Positions 24,891-34,066 are shown, numbered from the stretch's first letter. The stretch is 64,000 nucleotides of DNA from Micromonospora sp. C31 (GCF_018070575.1 NZ_JAGPXN010000001.1:124001-188000), one strand, 5' to 3'. Numbers and translations are program-made. Notes: generated by a model not told the origin, from the sequence alone.

Positions 24891-25928
24891 TCAGGGCAGC
24901 ACACAGGTGGGACTCGGCACCGCCACGGGCTCCCCCACCGGAACCGGGACGCCGGTGGCCGCGTCCACCCGGAAGACCCGCACCATGTCCGCCCGCTCGT
25001 CGGCGACGTAGAGGTGCTCGCCGGCCCGGGCGAAGTGCCGCGGCCACTCGCCGCCCGTGTCCACCTCCGCGACCAGCTCCGGCAGCTCAGCGGAGACGGC
25101 GAAGACCGCGACGGTGCCCACCCCCCGGTTGGCGACGTAGAGGTGGCGCCCGTCCGGGCCGACCGCGATCTCCGACGGCTGGACGTGCCCGGGCCGGTCG
25201 CTCGCCTCGACCCGGCCCCGCTGGTGCAGCGCACCGTCGCCGGTCAGCTCGTAGGCGGTGACCGAGCCGTCCAGTTCCCCCGCCACCCAGCAGCGCCGCC
25301 CGTCGGGATGCCGCGCCAGATGCCGGGGGCCGGCGCCGGCGGCCGTACGCACCCGCGGCGCCCGGGGCACCAGCCGGCCGCTGGCCGCGTCCAGGTCGTA
25401 GCGGTAGATCGAGTCGGTGCCCAGGTCGACCGCGAGCAGCGGGCCCCGGCCCGGAGCGGGGTTCACCATGTGGGCGTGCGCGCCCTCCTGGCGTTCCGGG
25501 TCCGGCCCGTGCCCCTCGTGCTGCACCAGGTCGCTGCGCTCGCCGGGCACCCCGTCGGGGTCGAGCGGAAACACCGTCACACTGCCGCCGCCGTAGTTGG
25601 CCGCGACGAGGTGACCACCGCCCGGGACGACCGCCAGGTGGCAGGGCTCCGCGCCGCCGGTGGCCCGGGTGCCGAGCGGGGTGAGTTCGCCGTCGACGCC
25701 GACCCGGAAGGCGCTGACCTGCCCGTCCGGCAGCTCGTTCACCGCGTACAGCACGGGCAGCCGCGGGTGCCGGGCGAGGAAGGAGGGCGAGGGGGTGACC
25801 GCGACCACGCCGAGCGGGGTCAGCTCACCGGAGGCGGGGTCCCGTCGCGCCGCGACGATGCCGGTGCCCCGGCCCCCGCTGTGCGCCGTGTAACCGCCGA
25901 TGTGGACGATCTCGTCCTGACCTGTCAC
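24891..25928 (-). CDS. pgl: Lactonase family beta-propeller protein (6-phosphogluconolactonase-like)
   Basis: A 345-residue protein with the seven-bladed propeller pattern of YbhE-type lactonases: HIGGYTAHSGGRGTGI at the start, FLARHPRLPVLYAVNE, GAEPCHLAVVPGGGHLVAANYGGGSVTVFPL, HAHMVNPAPGRGPLLAVDLG, GPRHLARHPDGRRCWVAGEL and SEIAVGPDGRHLYVANRGV. YbhE-type members hydrolyse 6-phosphogluconolactone, but many actinomycete homologues have unknown lactone substrates. The GTG at 25928 with GGAGGG about 8 bp upstream is preferred over the longer frame. There is no signal peptide. It is 134 bp from the conservon and probably separate from it. Confidence 0.8.
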   Translation of the reverse strand: MTGQDEIVHIGGYTAHSGGRGTGIVAARRDPASGELTPLGVVAVTPSPSFLARHPRLPVLYAVNELPDGQVSAFRVGVDGELTPLGTRATGGAEPCHLAVVPGGGHLVAANYGGGSVTVFPLDPDGVPGERSDLVQHEGHGPDPERQEGAHAHMVNPAPGRGPLLAVDLGTDSIYRYDLDAASGRLVPRAPRVRTAAGAGPRHLARHPDGRRCWVAGELDGSVTAYELTGDGALHQRGRVEASDRPGHVQPSEIAVGPDGRHLYVANRGVGTVAVFAVSAELPELVAEVDTGGEWPRHFARAGEHLYVADERADMVRVFRVDAATGVPVPVGEPVAVPSPTCVLP

Positions 25929-26026
25929 CGGATCCGCCCTCCGTCGTTCCTGCACCGATCCCACCAGCCTTCCCGCTGGGCCGCCCACTTAGCCCCGAAG
26001 ACCCCGCCGAATCGCGGCGGCCCGGC

Positions 26027-26040
26027 CGGGCGGACGCCCG
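26027..26040 (-). terminator. Weak hairpin downstream of the conservon
   Basis: CGGGCG-GA-CGCCCG with imperfect outer GC pairing, 23 bp after the GTPase stop. It could end the conservon transcript. Confidence 0.4.
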
Positions 26041-26062
26041 CCGGGGTCGCCGCCGCGCGGGA

Positions 26063-26665
26063 TCAGGCCGCCGGCACGGGCTCGCCGCGCTGCCGGGCCA
26101 CGTGCTCGACAAGCGCGATCAACACCTCCTTGCCGGACTGCCGGTCCCGCGCGTCGCAGAGCACCAGCGGCACGTCGGGGTCGAGGTCCAGCGCCTGGCG
26201 GACGGACTCCAGGCCGAACTTGCGGGCGCCGTCGAAGCAGTTCACCCCCACCACGAACGGGACGCCCCGCTGCTCGAAGTAGTCGATCGACGGGAAGCAG
26301 TCGGCCAGCCGGCGGGTGTCGGCGAGCACCACCGCGCCGAGCGCCCCGAACGCCAGCTCGTCCCAGAGGAACCAGAACCGGTCCTGCCCCGGGGTGCCGA
26401 AGAGATAGACCTGAAGGTCGTCGTTGATCGTGATCCGGCCGAAGTCCATCGCCACCGTCGTGGTCGACTTCGCCTCGACGCCGGAGAGGTCGTCGGTGCC
26501 GATGCCGGCGCCGGTCAGCACCTCCTCGGTCTGCAACGGCCGGACCTCGCTGAGCGCGCTCACCAGCGTCGTCTTGCCGGCGCCGAAGCCCCCGGCGATC
26601 AGGATCTTGAGCGCGAGCGGGACCCGGGAGCCGGATCCGGTTCGGTCATAGCGCACGGAGTCCAC
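26063..26665 (-). CDS. cvnD: Conservon GTP/ATP-binding protein (CvnD type)
   Basis: A 200-residue small GTPase-like protein. Motifs: Walker A GGFGAGKTTLVSALSEV (about residues 25-41), switch-like TTTVAMDFGRI, the G3 FGTPGQDRFWFLWDEL, and NCFDGA in place of canonical NKxD, as is usual in this family. It is the fourth gene of the kinase-roadblock-DUF742-GTPase set and probably cycles at the membrane with CvnA-C. The GTG at 26665 overlaps the end of the DUF742 gene by 20 bp, the typical conservon arrangement. Confidence 0.93.
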   Translation of the reverse strand: MDSVRYDRTGSGSRVPLALKILIAGGFGAGKTTLVSALSEVRPLQTEEVLTGAGIGTDDLSGVEAKSTTTVAMDFGRITINDDLQVYLFGTPGQDRFWFLWDELAFGALGAVVLADTRRLADCFPSIDYFEQRGVPFVVGVNCFDGARKFGLESVRQALDLDPDVPLVLCDARDRQSGKEVLIALVEHVARQRGEPVPAA

Positions 26666-27035
26666 TGACCACCGCCTTGAGGATGTCGTCGTCGGGCAGG
26701 TACGCGGCGGCCGTCGGCTGGTGCACCGCGACCAGCCCCCGCGCCAGTAGGTCGCCGAGGAGTACGCGGACCACGCCCACCGCGAGGTCGAGGTCGGCCG
26801 CGAGTTCCGCGACGGGGACGGGCCGGGCGGCCAACTGCACCAGGCGCCGGTGCTCGGGGTGCAGCTCGGGGTGGACGCTCGGGTCGGCCGCCGCCTCGGC
26901 CAGCACGAACGCGACGAGGTCGAACCCGTCCGCGGCGGACCGGACCCGGCCGCCGGTGAGTGTGTAGGGCCGCACGACCGGACCGGCGTCGTCGTCCAGC
27001 CACTCGTGCTGCGGCCCGGGCGACTCAGCCCGCAT
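26646..27035 (-). CDS. cvnC: Conservon DUF742 protein (CvnC type)
   Basis: A 129-residue protein with the DUF742 pattern: VVRPYTLTGGRV at residues 19-30 and a winged-helix-like core (LVQLAARPVPVAELAADLDL, VGVVRVLLGDLLARGLV), ending AYLPDDDILKAVVSGLRAL, which is the standard family C-terminus. It probably adapts between the roadblock protein and the GTPase. It overlaps the roadblock gene by 11 bp and the GTPase gene by 20 bp, so all four are translated together. Confidence 0.93.
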   Translation of the reverse strand: MRAESPGPQHEWLDDDAGPVVRPYTLTGGRVRSAADGFDLVAFVLAEAAADPSVHPELHPEHRRLVQLAARPVPVAELAADLDLAVGVVRVLLGDLLARGLVAVHQPTAAAYLPDDDILKAVVSGLRAL

Positions 27036-27444
27036 CGGCGGCCCCCGTCGTCGACCGGGCCGGCGCGCTCAGGTTCTCCCCGACCCGGGTGACGAGCATC
27101 GCCATCTCGTACGCCACCAGGCCGATGTCCGCGTCCGCGTCGCTGACCACGGCAAGGCAGGCGCCCTGCCCGGCAGCGGTGACGAAGAGGTACGCGGACT
27201 CCATCTCCACCACGGTCTGCCGGACCGCCCCGCCGGCCACCTGCCGACTCGTGCCCCGGGCCAGGCTGGAGAAGCCGGAAGCCAGCGCGGAAAGGTGCTC
27301 GGCGTCGGCGCGGTCCATGCCGGCGGAGGAGCCGACCAGCAGTCCGTCCGCGGAGAGCACCACCGCCTGTCGGGCGGGCGGCACCCGCTCCACCAGCTCG
27401 TCGAGCAACCAGTCGAGATCGGCGCTCTGCCTCGTCGGATGCAT
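27025..27444 (-). CDS. cvnB: Conservon roadblock/LC7 protein (CvnB type)
   Basis: A 139-residue protein with the roadblock/LC7 fold: LDWLLDELVERVPPARQAVVLSADGLLVGSS (first strand and helix), HLSALASGFSSLARGTSRQV, and SAYLFVTAAGQGACLAVV. Such proteins act as GTPase partners and form homodimers. Its ATG shares a base with the kinase stop codon (TGATG), indicating translational coupling to CvnA. Confidence 0.93.
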   Translation of the reverse strand: MHPTRQSADLDWLLDELVERVPPARQAVVLSADGLLVGSSAGMDRADAEHLSALASGFSSLARGTSRQVAGGAVRQTVVEMESAYLFVTAAGQGACLAVVSDADADIGLVAYEMAMLVTRVGENLSAPARSTTGAADAG

Positions 27445-30131
27445 CAGGCGTCCCTCTCAGTCGCGGTCTTGGGTTCGGGTTCCACCGGCCGCTCGGCCGA
27501 CGTCGGGCTCGGGTCTTCGGGTGGCCGGCCCTGCCGGTCGGTGGTGCCGGCGGCGGCCGGCCCGGTGGGGGCCGCGGTGGTGCCGTCGCCGGTCTGCTCC
27601 GACGCGGGCCCCGGGGCCGCCGCGCTGCCGCCGGACGCCCGGTCCGGAGCCGCCCCGGTGGCCGCGGCGCGACCACGGGCGGTGCCGGCCTGCAGGGCGG
27701 ACATGGCCCGCCGCGCCTCCTCCGGGCTGCGCGGGGCGGGACTCTCGGTCAGCGGTTGCCGCAGCGTCGGGCCGTCCAGCGCGGACCACCGCCCCGGGGC
27801 TTCCCCGGCGGACGGCTGCCCCCCGGGCGTGCCCGGCGCCGATTGCCGGGGCCCGGGCGTGCCCGGGGCCGATTGCCGGGGCCCGGGCGTGCCCGGGGCC
27901 GATTGCCGGGGCCCGGGCGTCGGTGGCCGCCGGCGCACCCGTCGGGGCAGCCCGTCGACCTCCCCGACCGGGGTCGGGACGCCGGAGGCAACGCCGTTCC
28001 GGGCCGGGACGCCGGGAGCGGCACCGCCCGTGGTCGGGCCACCGTGAGCGGCGCCGTTCGGGGCCGGACCCGCGGTCCCTCCGGGCGGCGCCGGTCGCGC
28101 GGCGGCCGGAGTCACCGTGGCGGGTGCGGCGGCGCGGGCCGGACGGGGCAGTGTGCTCAGCCGGCTCGCCCGGGCGAGCCGGCGCTCCTCCGGGGTCCCC
28201 GCGGCTGGCCGCGCCACCGGCGGGCCGCCGGTCGGGGGCAGGGAGGGCTCGTCGGTGACCAGGTCGGCGGGGATGAGCACCACGGCGGTCAGCCCTCCGC
28301 CGTCGGACGGGCGCAGCCGCACCCGGACGCCGTGCCGGGCGGCGAGACGGGCCACCACGAAGTGCCCGAGGCGGGCGGTCTCGGTCGGCTCGAAGTCGGG
28401 CGAGCGGGCCAGCCGCCGGTTCGTGTCCTCCAGCGCGGCGGCGGACATGCCCAGGCCCCGGTCGGTGATCTCGATCGCGTAGCCGTTCGCCACGTGCTCC
28501 CCGGAGACCGCCACCCGGGTCTGCGGCGGCGAGAACGCGGTGGCGTTCTCGATCAGCTCGGCGAGCAGGTGGATCACGTCGCCGACGGCCCGCCCGAGCA
28601 CGCCGGCGGGCGCCACGGCGGTGATGTCGACCCGGTCGTACGACTCGACCTCGGAGATCGCGCCCCGGGCCAGGTCGACCGTCGCGACCGGGTTGCGCCA
28701 GCCCCGCCCGGGGGCCGCGCCCGCCAGGATGACCAGATCCTCGGCGTGCCGCCGCAGCCGGGTGGCGAGGTGGTCGACCCGGAACAGCTCCGCCAGTTCG
28801 TCCGGGTCCTCGGTGTGCCGTTCCATCCGGTCGAGCAGCGCGAGCTGCCGGTGCACCAGTCCCTGGCTGCGCCGGGCGATGTTGAGGAACACCTCGTTGA
28901 GCCCGCGCCGCAGGGTCACCTCGTCGACGGCCGACTGGACGGCGGTGCGCTGCACCTCGGTGAACGCCCGTGCCACCTGGCCGATCTCGTCGCGACCGTA
29001 CTCCAGCGGGGGCGCCTCCCGGGCGACGTCGACCTGCTCGCCCCGGCGCAGCCGGGCCACCACGTCGGGCAGCCGGCGCTCGGCCGTCTCCAGCGCGGCC
29101 GTGCGTACGCCGGTGAGCCGGTGCGCCAGGTTGCGACCGACCCGCAGCGACACGAGGACCGAGACCACGACGGCGGCCAGCCCCAGCACCCCGGCGGCGC
29201 CGAGCCGGCCCAGGATGCGCACGGCCGACGGCACCGACCGGTCGGCGAGCCCGTCGGCCTGCGCCAGCTCGAAGTCGCGCAGCGCCTGCTGCACCGCCTG
29301 GTAGCTCTCCTGCCAGGCCGTCGGGTCCACCGTCGGCCGGCTGCTGGCGGATCCCGTGCCCACCAGCGTGTCCTGCATGGTCCGCAACCGGCCGAAGGCC
29401 TCCCCCTCGGTCATCCGCTGGAACGCGGCGCGCTCGGCGTCGGGCAGGTCGGCGACCGCCGTCTCGGCGAGGAACCGCTGGTTGCCGATGGTCTGCACCA
29501 GCTGGAGGCGCTCGCCGTCGGCGAACCGGCCGGCGATGAACGCCCCGGCGAGCAGGGCGTCGGTCTGCCCCAGCAGCTCCCGGGACCGGCCGAGCGCGGT
29601 GACGGCGAGCGCCTGCCGGTTGAGGTCCCGGTCGGGCAGGTTGGCCATCGCGGAGAACGCCTGGAAGGCGGAGTTGATCATCCCGCTGTAGAGCCCGATC
29701 GCACCGGCCCGGTCCACCGCCCGCTGGTCGATGAACTTCCGTCCGGCGGGCAGCGCCTCCAGCGCGGTGGCCAACTGGTCGAGTCGGGCGTCGAGGATGT
29801 GGTCGGCGGCGTCGCGCAGGTCCTCCCCGCCCACCCGGCGGCGCAGCTCCGCGATCGCCCGGTCGGTCCGCTGCCGCTGCTCGGCGAGCCCGGGCGCGGT
29901 GCCGTCGCCGGCCAACTGGACCACCGAGAGCCGGCGCTCCCGTTGCAGCTCGGTCACCACGGTCTCGCCCGGACGGCCGAGGTCGTAGAGGAGGGTCCGG
30001 GCGGCGAGCAGGTCGAGGGCGGGCCCGAAGGTGAGCGTCGTGGCGAAGATCCAGAGCGCCAGCAGAGCGGTCACCGGCACGACGACCAATGCGGTCAGCT
30101 TCGAGCGGATCGGCCAGTCACGGGTGTTCAA
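27444..30131 (-). CDS. cvnA: Conservon sensor histidine kinase (nitrate/nitrite-sensing domain)
   Basis: An 895-residue membrane kinase. Helix 1 (LTALVVVPVTALLALWIFATTL) is at residues 11-32, an extracellular NIT-like all-helical sensor spans about 35-300, and helix 2 (AAGVLGLAAVVVSVLVSL) is at about 308-326 before a HAMP segment. The dimerisation/phosphoacceptor-like region is RSQGLVHRQLALLDRMERHT to FRVDHLATRLRRHAEDL. The ATPase domain has the N box HLLAELIENATAFS and G1 EITDRGLGMS. The last 270 residues are Pro/Ala/Gly-rich and disordered, with a 10-residue repeat. It starts the conservon operon. A NIT domain suggests nitrogen oxyanion sensing, but conservon ligands are mostly unknown. Confidence 0.9.
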   Translation of the reverse strand: MNTRDWPIRSKLTALVVVPVTALLALWIFATTLTFGPALDLLAARTLLYDLGRPGETVVTELQRERRLSVVQLAGDGTAPGLAEQRQRTDRAIAELRRRVGGEDLRDAADHILDARLDQLATALEALPAGRKFIDQRAVDRAGAIGLYSGMINSAFQAFSAMANLPDRDLNRQALAVTALGRSRELLGQTDALLAGAFIAGRFADGERLQLVQTIGNQRFLAETAVADLPDAERAAFQRMTEGEAFGRLRTMQDTLVGTGSASSRPTVDPTAWQESYQAVQQALRDFELAQADGLADRSVPSAVRILGRLGAAGVLGLAAVVVSVLVSLRVGRNLAHRLTGVRTAALETAERRLPDVVARLRRGEQVDVAREAPPLEYGRDEIGQVARAFTEVQRTAVQSAVDEVTLRRGLNEVFLNIARRSQGLVHRQLALLDRMERHTEDPDELAELFRVDHLATRLRRHAEDLVILAGAAPGRGWRNPVATVDLARGAISEVESYDRVDITAVAPAGVLGRAVGDVIHLLAELIENATAFSPPQTRVAVSGEHVANGYAIEITDRGLGMSAAALEDTNRRLARSPDFEPTETARLGHFVVARLAARHGVRVRLRPSDGGGLTAVVLIPADLVTDEPSLPPTGGPPVARPAAGTPEERRLARASRLSTLPRPARAAAPATVTPAAARPAPPGGTAGPAPNGAAHGGPTTGGAAPGVPARNGVASGVPTPVGEVDGLPRRVRRRPPTPGPRQSAPGTPGPRQSAPGTPGPRQSAPGTPGGQPSAGEAPGRWSALDGPTLRQPLTESPAPRSPEEARRAMSALQAGTARGRAAATGAAPDRASGGSAAAPGPASEQTGDGTTAAPTGPAAAGTTDRQGRPPEDPSPTSAERPVEPEPKTATERDA
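27823..27920 (-). repeat. 30-bp tandem repeat in the kinase tail
   Basis: The 30-bp unit starting GATTGCCGGGGCCCGGGCGT occurs completely at 27841..27870 and 27871..27900, with partial copies on both sides. In protein it gives PGTPGPRQSA three times. It is in frame and lies in a disordered tail. Confidence 0.88.
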
Positions 30132-30313
30132 TCAGACCTCGCCCGGAAGGTGTGGCTGCGGGGGCGCCGGCGCCGGCCGGGCAACGTCGCGGTCGGACGG
30201 TCCCGGCCCGCGGTGCCGGGAGGTCCGGCGGACGCCTTGGGCAGGATACGTAATCCTCGCCCGATGCACTACCGTCCGTCGCGTCCGGCCTACCCGACGA
30301 GCGTCCACATGCG

Positions 30314-30348
30314 ACGAACGCCCCGCCGGAGGCCGGCGGGGCGTTCGT
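30314..30348 (-). terminator. Terminator downstream of katA
   Basis: Exact 16-nt arms ACGAACGCCCCGCCGG and complement around AGG, 12 bp after the catalase stop codon. Confidence 0.8.
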
Positions 30349-30360
30349 GGGCGGTGCGGA

Positions 30361-31851
30361 TCAGGCGTCGGCGGGGATGCCGAGACCCTCGGCGACCCGA
30401 CGGCCGTAGTCGGAGTCGCACTGGCTGAAGTGCCAGACCATCTTCTCCTGGATGTGCTTGTCGCACTGGGCCAGCAGGGTGGTGAGGTTGAGGATCAGGT
30501 CGTCGCGCTCCCAGTCGTCCATCTCGCGGTAGCGCCGGCCGGCCTGGGAGTAGTTGTCCTGCCGCTCGATCGGGGCCTTCATGATCTGGCCCGAGACGAA
30601 CGGACGGTACTCCCGGTAGGACTCGTCGGCCTCCCGGAGGCCCGCGACCGAGGACGGCTCGAAGTTGATGTGCGGGTTGGCACCACGGTCGTCCACCCCG
30701 TAGGACATCTGGCCGCCGCCCTGGTTGGTACTGACCCGCACGTCCTCGCGCGGCCGGTTGACCGGCAGCTGGAGGTAGTTCGGGCCGACCCGGTAGCGCT
30801 GGGTGTCCGAGTAGGAGAACGTCCGGCCGACCAACATCTTGTCGTCCGAGAAGTCGATGCCGTCGACCAGCACGCCGGTGCCGAAGGCGATCTGCTCGTT
30901 CTCGTCGTGGTGGTCGGTGATGTTGCGGTTGAGCGTCATCATGCCGACCGGCAGGTAGGGGAAGTCCTCCGCCGGCCAGATCTTGGTGTCGTCGAGCGGG
31001 TCGAAGTCCAGCTCCGGGTGCTCGTCGTCGCTCATCACCTGGACGTTGAGTTCCCACTTCGGGTGCTCGCCGCGCTCGATCGCCTCGTAGATGTCCTTCG
31101 AGGCGTGGCCCAGGTCGGTGGCCTGGACGGCGTCCGCCTCGGCCTGGGTGAGGTTGTGCTCGCCCTGCTGGGACAGCCAGTGGAACTTGACCAGCACGCC
31201 CTCGCCCTCGGCGTTGACGAGGCGGTAGGTGTTCACCCCGGAGCCGCGCATCGTCCGGTAGTTCCTCGGGATGCCGTACGGGGAGAAGAGCCAGGTCAGC
31301 ATGTGCATCGACTCGGGCGTGTTCGACATGAAGTCGAAGATCCGGTTCGGCTCCTGGCGGAAGGTGACCGGGTCCGGCTTCAGCGAGTGGATCACGTCGG
31401 GGAACTTGATCGCGTCGCGGATGAAGAAGACCTGGAGATTGTTGCCCACCATGTCCCAGTTGCCGTCCTCGGTGCGGAACTTCACGGCGAAGCCGCGTGG
31501 GTCGCGGGCCGCCTCGGAGGAGTCCCGCCCGCCGATGACGGTGGAGAAGCGGACGGTGACCGGGGTCCTGCCGCCCTTGGTCTGGAACAGCTTGGCCCGG
31601 GTGTACGTCGATGCCGGCTCGTCACCGATCGTCCCGTACGCCTCGAACTCGCCGTGTGCGACGAAGCCGCGGGCGTGCACCACCCGCTCCGGGATCCGCT
31701 CCCGGTCGAAGTGGCTGATCTTCTCCAGGAAGTGGTAGTTCTCCAGCGTCGCCGGGCCGCGCGAGCCGACCGTCCGCTGCTGCTGGTTGTTGTGCACGGG
31801 GTGACCCTGACGGGTGGTGAGGATCGGCTTGCTGGCCTGCGGGTCGCTCAT
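30361..31851 (-). CDS. katA: Monofunctional haem catalase
   Basis: A 496-residue small-subunit clade catalase that breaks down hydrogen peroxide. Key segments: [20 protein letters not shown] (catalytic His), [38 protein letters not shown] (catalytic Asn) and the proximal haem ligand region [17 protein letters not shown] with Tyr in YSDTQ. It lacks the extra C-terminal flavodoxin-like domain of large catalases. GGAGGAGAG before the ATG at 31851 fixes the start. A Fur-family gene lies 32 bp upstream on the same strand, as for catA-catR in Streptomyces, so repression by that regulator is likely. Confidence 0.96.
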   Translation of the reverse strand: MSDPQASKPILTTRQGHPVHNNQQQRTVGSRGPATLENYHFLEKISHFDRERIPERVVHARGFVAHGEFEAYGTIGDEPASTYTRAKLFQTKGGRTPVTVRFSTVIGGRDSSEAARDPRGFAVKFRTEDGNWDMVGNNLQVFFIRDAIKFPDVIHSLKPDPVTFRQEPNRIFDFMSNTPESMHMLTWLFSPYGIPRNYRTMRGSGVNTYRLVNAEGEGVLVKFHWLSQQGEHNLTQAEADAVQATDLGHASKDIYEAIERGEHPKWELNVQVMSDDEHPELDFDPLDDTKIWPAEDFPYLPVGMMTLNRNITDHHDENEQIAFGTGVLVDGIDFSDDKMLVGRTFSYSDTQRYRVGPNYLQLPVNRPREDVRVSTNQGGGQMSYGVDDRGANPHINFEPSSVAGLREADESYREYRPFVSGQIMKAPIERQDNYSQAGRRYREMDDWERDDLILNLTTLLAQCDKHIQEKMVWHFSQCDSDYGRRVAEGLGIPADA

Positions 31852-31883
31852 GGCTCTCCTCCAGATCGGTGTGGCGGCTGGCG

Positions 31884-32303
31884 TCAGCCGTGTCGCGGCT
31901 GGCATCCGGGGCACCGGCCCCAGTACGTGACCTCGGTGAACTCCACCGCGAAGGCGGCGGCCCCGGGGTCGAGGCAGGGCCCGGGGGCCCGGTTGCGCCG
32001 GGTGTCGACGATCGCGCCGCAGTCCCGGCAGACCAGGTGGTCGTGGTCGTCCCCGCCCACCTCGTACCGGGCCGGACCGCCGGCCGGGGTGAACCGGCGC
32101 AGCAGACCCGCGCCGGTGAGCGCGTGCAGGACGTCGTAGACCGCCTGGCCCGAGATCCGCCCGAGGCGGACCCGGGCGAGTCGGGTGATCGTGTCGGCGT
32201 CCAGGTGCGGCCGGTCGCGCACCGTCGCGAGCACCGCGAGCCGGGGCCGCGTGACACGCAGCCCCGCCGCCCGCAGGCGTTCGACGTCGGATCCGACCGG
32301 CAT
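31884..32303 (-). CDS. catR: Fur family peroxide-responsive repressor (CatR-like)
   Basis: A 139-residue Fur protein. The helix-turn-helix spans about residues 10-75 ([39 protein letters not shown]). The dimer domain has the metal-binding [15 protein letters not shown] and the structural zinc pair GRCPGC. In Streptomyces the equivalent CatR represses catA and itself until oxidised by peroxide. It shares the operon with katA. I use ATG 32303; a TTG at 32315 is possible. The upstream region holds a 12-bp palindrome and an 8-bp inverted repeat that could be its operators. Confidence 0.9.
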   Translation of the reverse strand: MPVGSDVERLRAAGLRVTRPRLAVLATVRDRPHLDADTITRLARVRLGRISGQAVYDVLHALTGAGLLRRFTPAGGPARYEVGGDDHDHLVCRDCGAIVDTRRNRAPGPCLDPGAAAFAVEFTEVTYWGRCPGCQPRHG

Positions 32304-32330
32304 CTCCCCACCCAAGCCCGTTTTCTGGAA

Positions 32331-32370
32331 CGAGTCAAGTTTTGACGGTCCATCACTCTGTGTGACTCGT
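32331..32370. promoter_or_regulatory. Candidate CatR operator/promoter region
   Basis: ACGAGTCA (32331..32338) and TGACTCGT (32363..32370) are exact inverted copies, and GTCAAGTTTGAC (32335..32346) is a 5-2-5 palindrome between them that includes a TTGAC hexamer-like -35 on the minus strand. It sits 28 bp upstream of the catR ATG. Confidence 0.45.
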
Positions 32371-32477
32371 CATGTCCTGACGGGGAATGGACCACCGGCG
32401 GGTTCGTCAGGAAAGTGCCGCGAAACGGGATTGGCGATCACTGAGCGGAGGGAATACCACCTGACGAAGGAGGAGCC

Positions 32478-33074
32478 ATGTCGCCCACGCAGGTAATCGT
32501 CATAGTTCTCGTCGTGCTGGTGGTGATCGCGGTCGCGGCCGTGGCGGCCCGGTCGTACGCCCGCCGCCGCGCGCTGCGGTCGCGGTTCGGACCCGAGTAC
32601 GACCGCGCCGTCGCCGAGCAGGACAGCCGGACCGCCGCCGAGCGGGAGCTGCGGGAGCGGGAACGTCGCCACGCGGATCTCACCCTCACCCCCCTCGCCC
32701 CCGAGTCCCGGGCCCGGTACGCCGCCGCGTGGGAGGAGCTCCAGGTCCGCTTCGTCGACTCCCCCGCCGAGACCGTGGGAGACGCGGACGAACTGGTCAC
32801 CCGGCTCGTCGCGGAACGCGGCTACCCCACCGGTGAGTTCTCCGACCAGGTCGCCCACCTATCCGTCGAGCACGCCCGAACGCTGGGCCACTACCGCGAC
32901 GCCCACGAGATCCACCTGCGCAACTCCCGGGGCGAGGCGAGCACCGAGGAACTGCGCCAGGCCGTCGTCCACTACCGCGCCCTCTTCGCCGACCTGCTCG
33001 GCGAGGAGCCGGTCGGAGCCCGACCGTCCGAGCAGCGCAACCCGGACAGCCAACACGACGCCACGAGCCGCTAG
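32478..33074 (+). CDS. Membrane-anchored protein with C-terminal WxxLQxRFVDxP domain
   Basis: A 198-residue protein. One N-terminal helix (VIVIVLVVLVVIAVAAVAA, residues 6-24) with no cleavage site is followed by a basic/acidic helical region (RRRALRSRFGPEYDRAV, ERELRERERRHADL). The C-terminal domain (about 75-170) reads ARYAAAWEELQVRFVDSPAE, DADELVTRLVAERGYP and TEELRQAVVHYRALFADLLG. The same domain occurs in the next gene. AAGGAGGAG is ideally placed before the ATG. I recognise this as a conserved actinomycete type without a known function. It is divergent from the catalase regulator. Confidence 0.72.
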   Translation: MSPTQVIVIVLVVLVVIAVAAVAARSYARRRALRSRFGPEYDRAVAEQDSRTAAERELRERERRHADLTLTPLAPESRARYAAAWEELQVRFVDSPAETVGDADELVTRLVAERGYPTGEFSDQVAHLSVEHARTLGHYRDAHEIHLRNSRGEASTEELRQAVVHYRALFADLLGEEPVGARPSEQRNPDSQHDATSR

Positions 33075-33084
33075 GAGGATCACC

Positions 33085-34050
33085 ATGCGCCAGGAAGAGC
33101 AGCGGGTGGGCAACGAGCACCCCGAGGCCGTCCGTTCCGAGCCGGTGCCGGTGCCGCCTCCGGGCGACCGGGCCGGCCGGGCCGACGTACCCGAGGACGC
33201 CCTGGACGACCGGGGCACCTTCGACGACCCGGCCGTCGCCGGCGACGAGCCGTCGCGCGGCCGGAGCGCCGGCAGGGACCGGCCGCACGAGCGGGACGCC
33301 GACGGCGACCGGCCCGGGTTCCACGAGCCGGGGCCCGTGCCGACCGCCTTCGGCGCCACCAGCGTCGGCGGCGCGGTCGCCGCGTCCGCCCTGGCCAGCC
33401 CTCTTCCGGAGGACGAGCCCGACCCGCGTTCGGAGTCGACCGCGCGGCCCGGCGACGGCGCCGTGGGCGGCCCCGGGGAGAACCGCCGGGCGGACCCGAC
33501 CGCCGGGTTCCACCGCTCCGTCGGGCTCGGCGACGCCGAGCCTGATGACCGGCAGGCCCGCCGGGGTGACGCGGAGGTGCCGCCCCCCGACGCCACCGAC
33601 GGCCGTCCCGGGCGCCGGGCCGACCGGGTCGGCGACCCGGAGGACCGCGCGGCGGGGTACGGCAGCGCCACACCGGCCCTGGTCGACCCGGACGCCGAGC
33701 ACGCGCCGGTCGGCCGCGCGGGCACCAAGGACCTGGAGGCCGCCGGAATCGACCGGCCCGCGGGCGCCACGGTGGCCGCCGAACCGGCCAGCCTCTTCGA
33801 CCCCACGACGGCGCAGGGGTTCCGGGACCGCTGGCGGGACGTGCAGCTGCGCTTCGTGGACGATCCCCGCGCGGCGGCCGGGGAGGCCCAGTCGCTGGTC
33901 GACGAGGCCATCCAGGCGCTCTCCTCGGCGCTGTCCGCGCAGAAGAACAAGCTGGGCGGCTGGCAGGACGCCGGCTCGGCCGACACCGAGCAGCTCCGGA
34001 TGGCGGTGCGCCACTACCGCGACTTCCTGGACCGGGTGCTCGGGCGCTGA
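33085..34050 (+). CDS. Acidic disordered protein with C-terminal WxxLQxRFVDxP domain
   Basis: A 321-residue protein. Residues 1-245 are highly charged and Pro/Gly/Asp/Arg-rich with no hydrophobic segment, so intrinsically disordered. The C-terminal 75 residues (FRDRWRDVQLRFVDDPRAAA, GEAQSLVDEAIQALSSAL, TEQLRMAVRHYRDFLDRVLG) match the C-terminal domain of the preceding gene. AGGAGG lies 6 bp before the ATG and 10 bp separate the genes, so they form an operon. It may be the soluble partner of the membrane-anchored paralogue. No function is known. Confidence 0.7.
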   Translation: MRQEEQRVGNEHPEAVRSEPVPVPPPGDRAGRADVPEDALDDRGTFDDPAVAGDEPSRGRSAGRDRPHERDADGDRPGFHEPGPVPTAFGATSVGGAVAASALASPLPEDEPDPRSESTARPGDGAVGGPGENRRADPTAGFHRSVGLGDAEPDDRQARRGDAEVPPPDATDGRPGRRADRVGDPEDRAAGYGSATPALVDPDAEHAPVGRAGTKDLEAAGIDRPAGATVAAEPASLFDPTTAQGFRDRWRDVQLRFVDDPRAAAGEAQSLVDEAIQALSSALSAQKNKLGGWQDAGSADTEQLRMAVRHYRDFLDRVLGR

Positions 34051-34066
34051 CCCGTTCCCACGAAGG

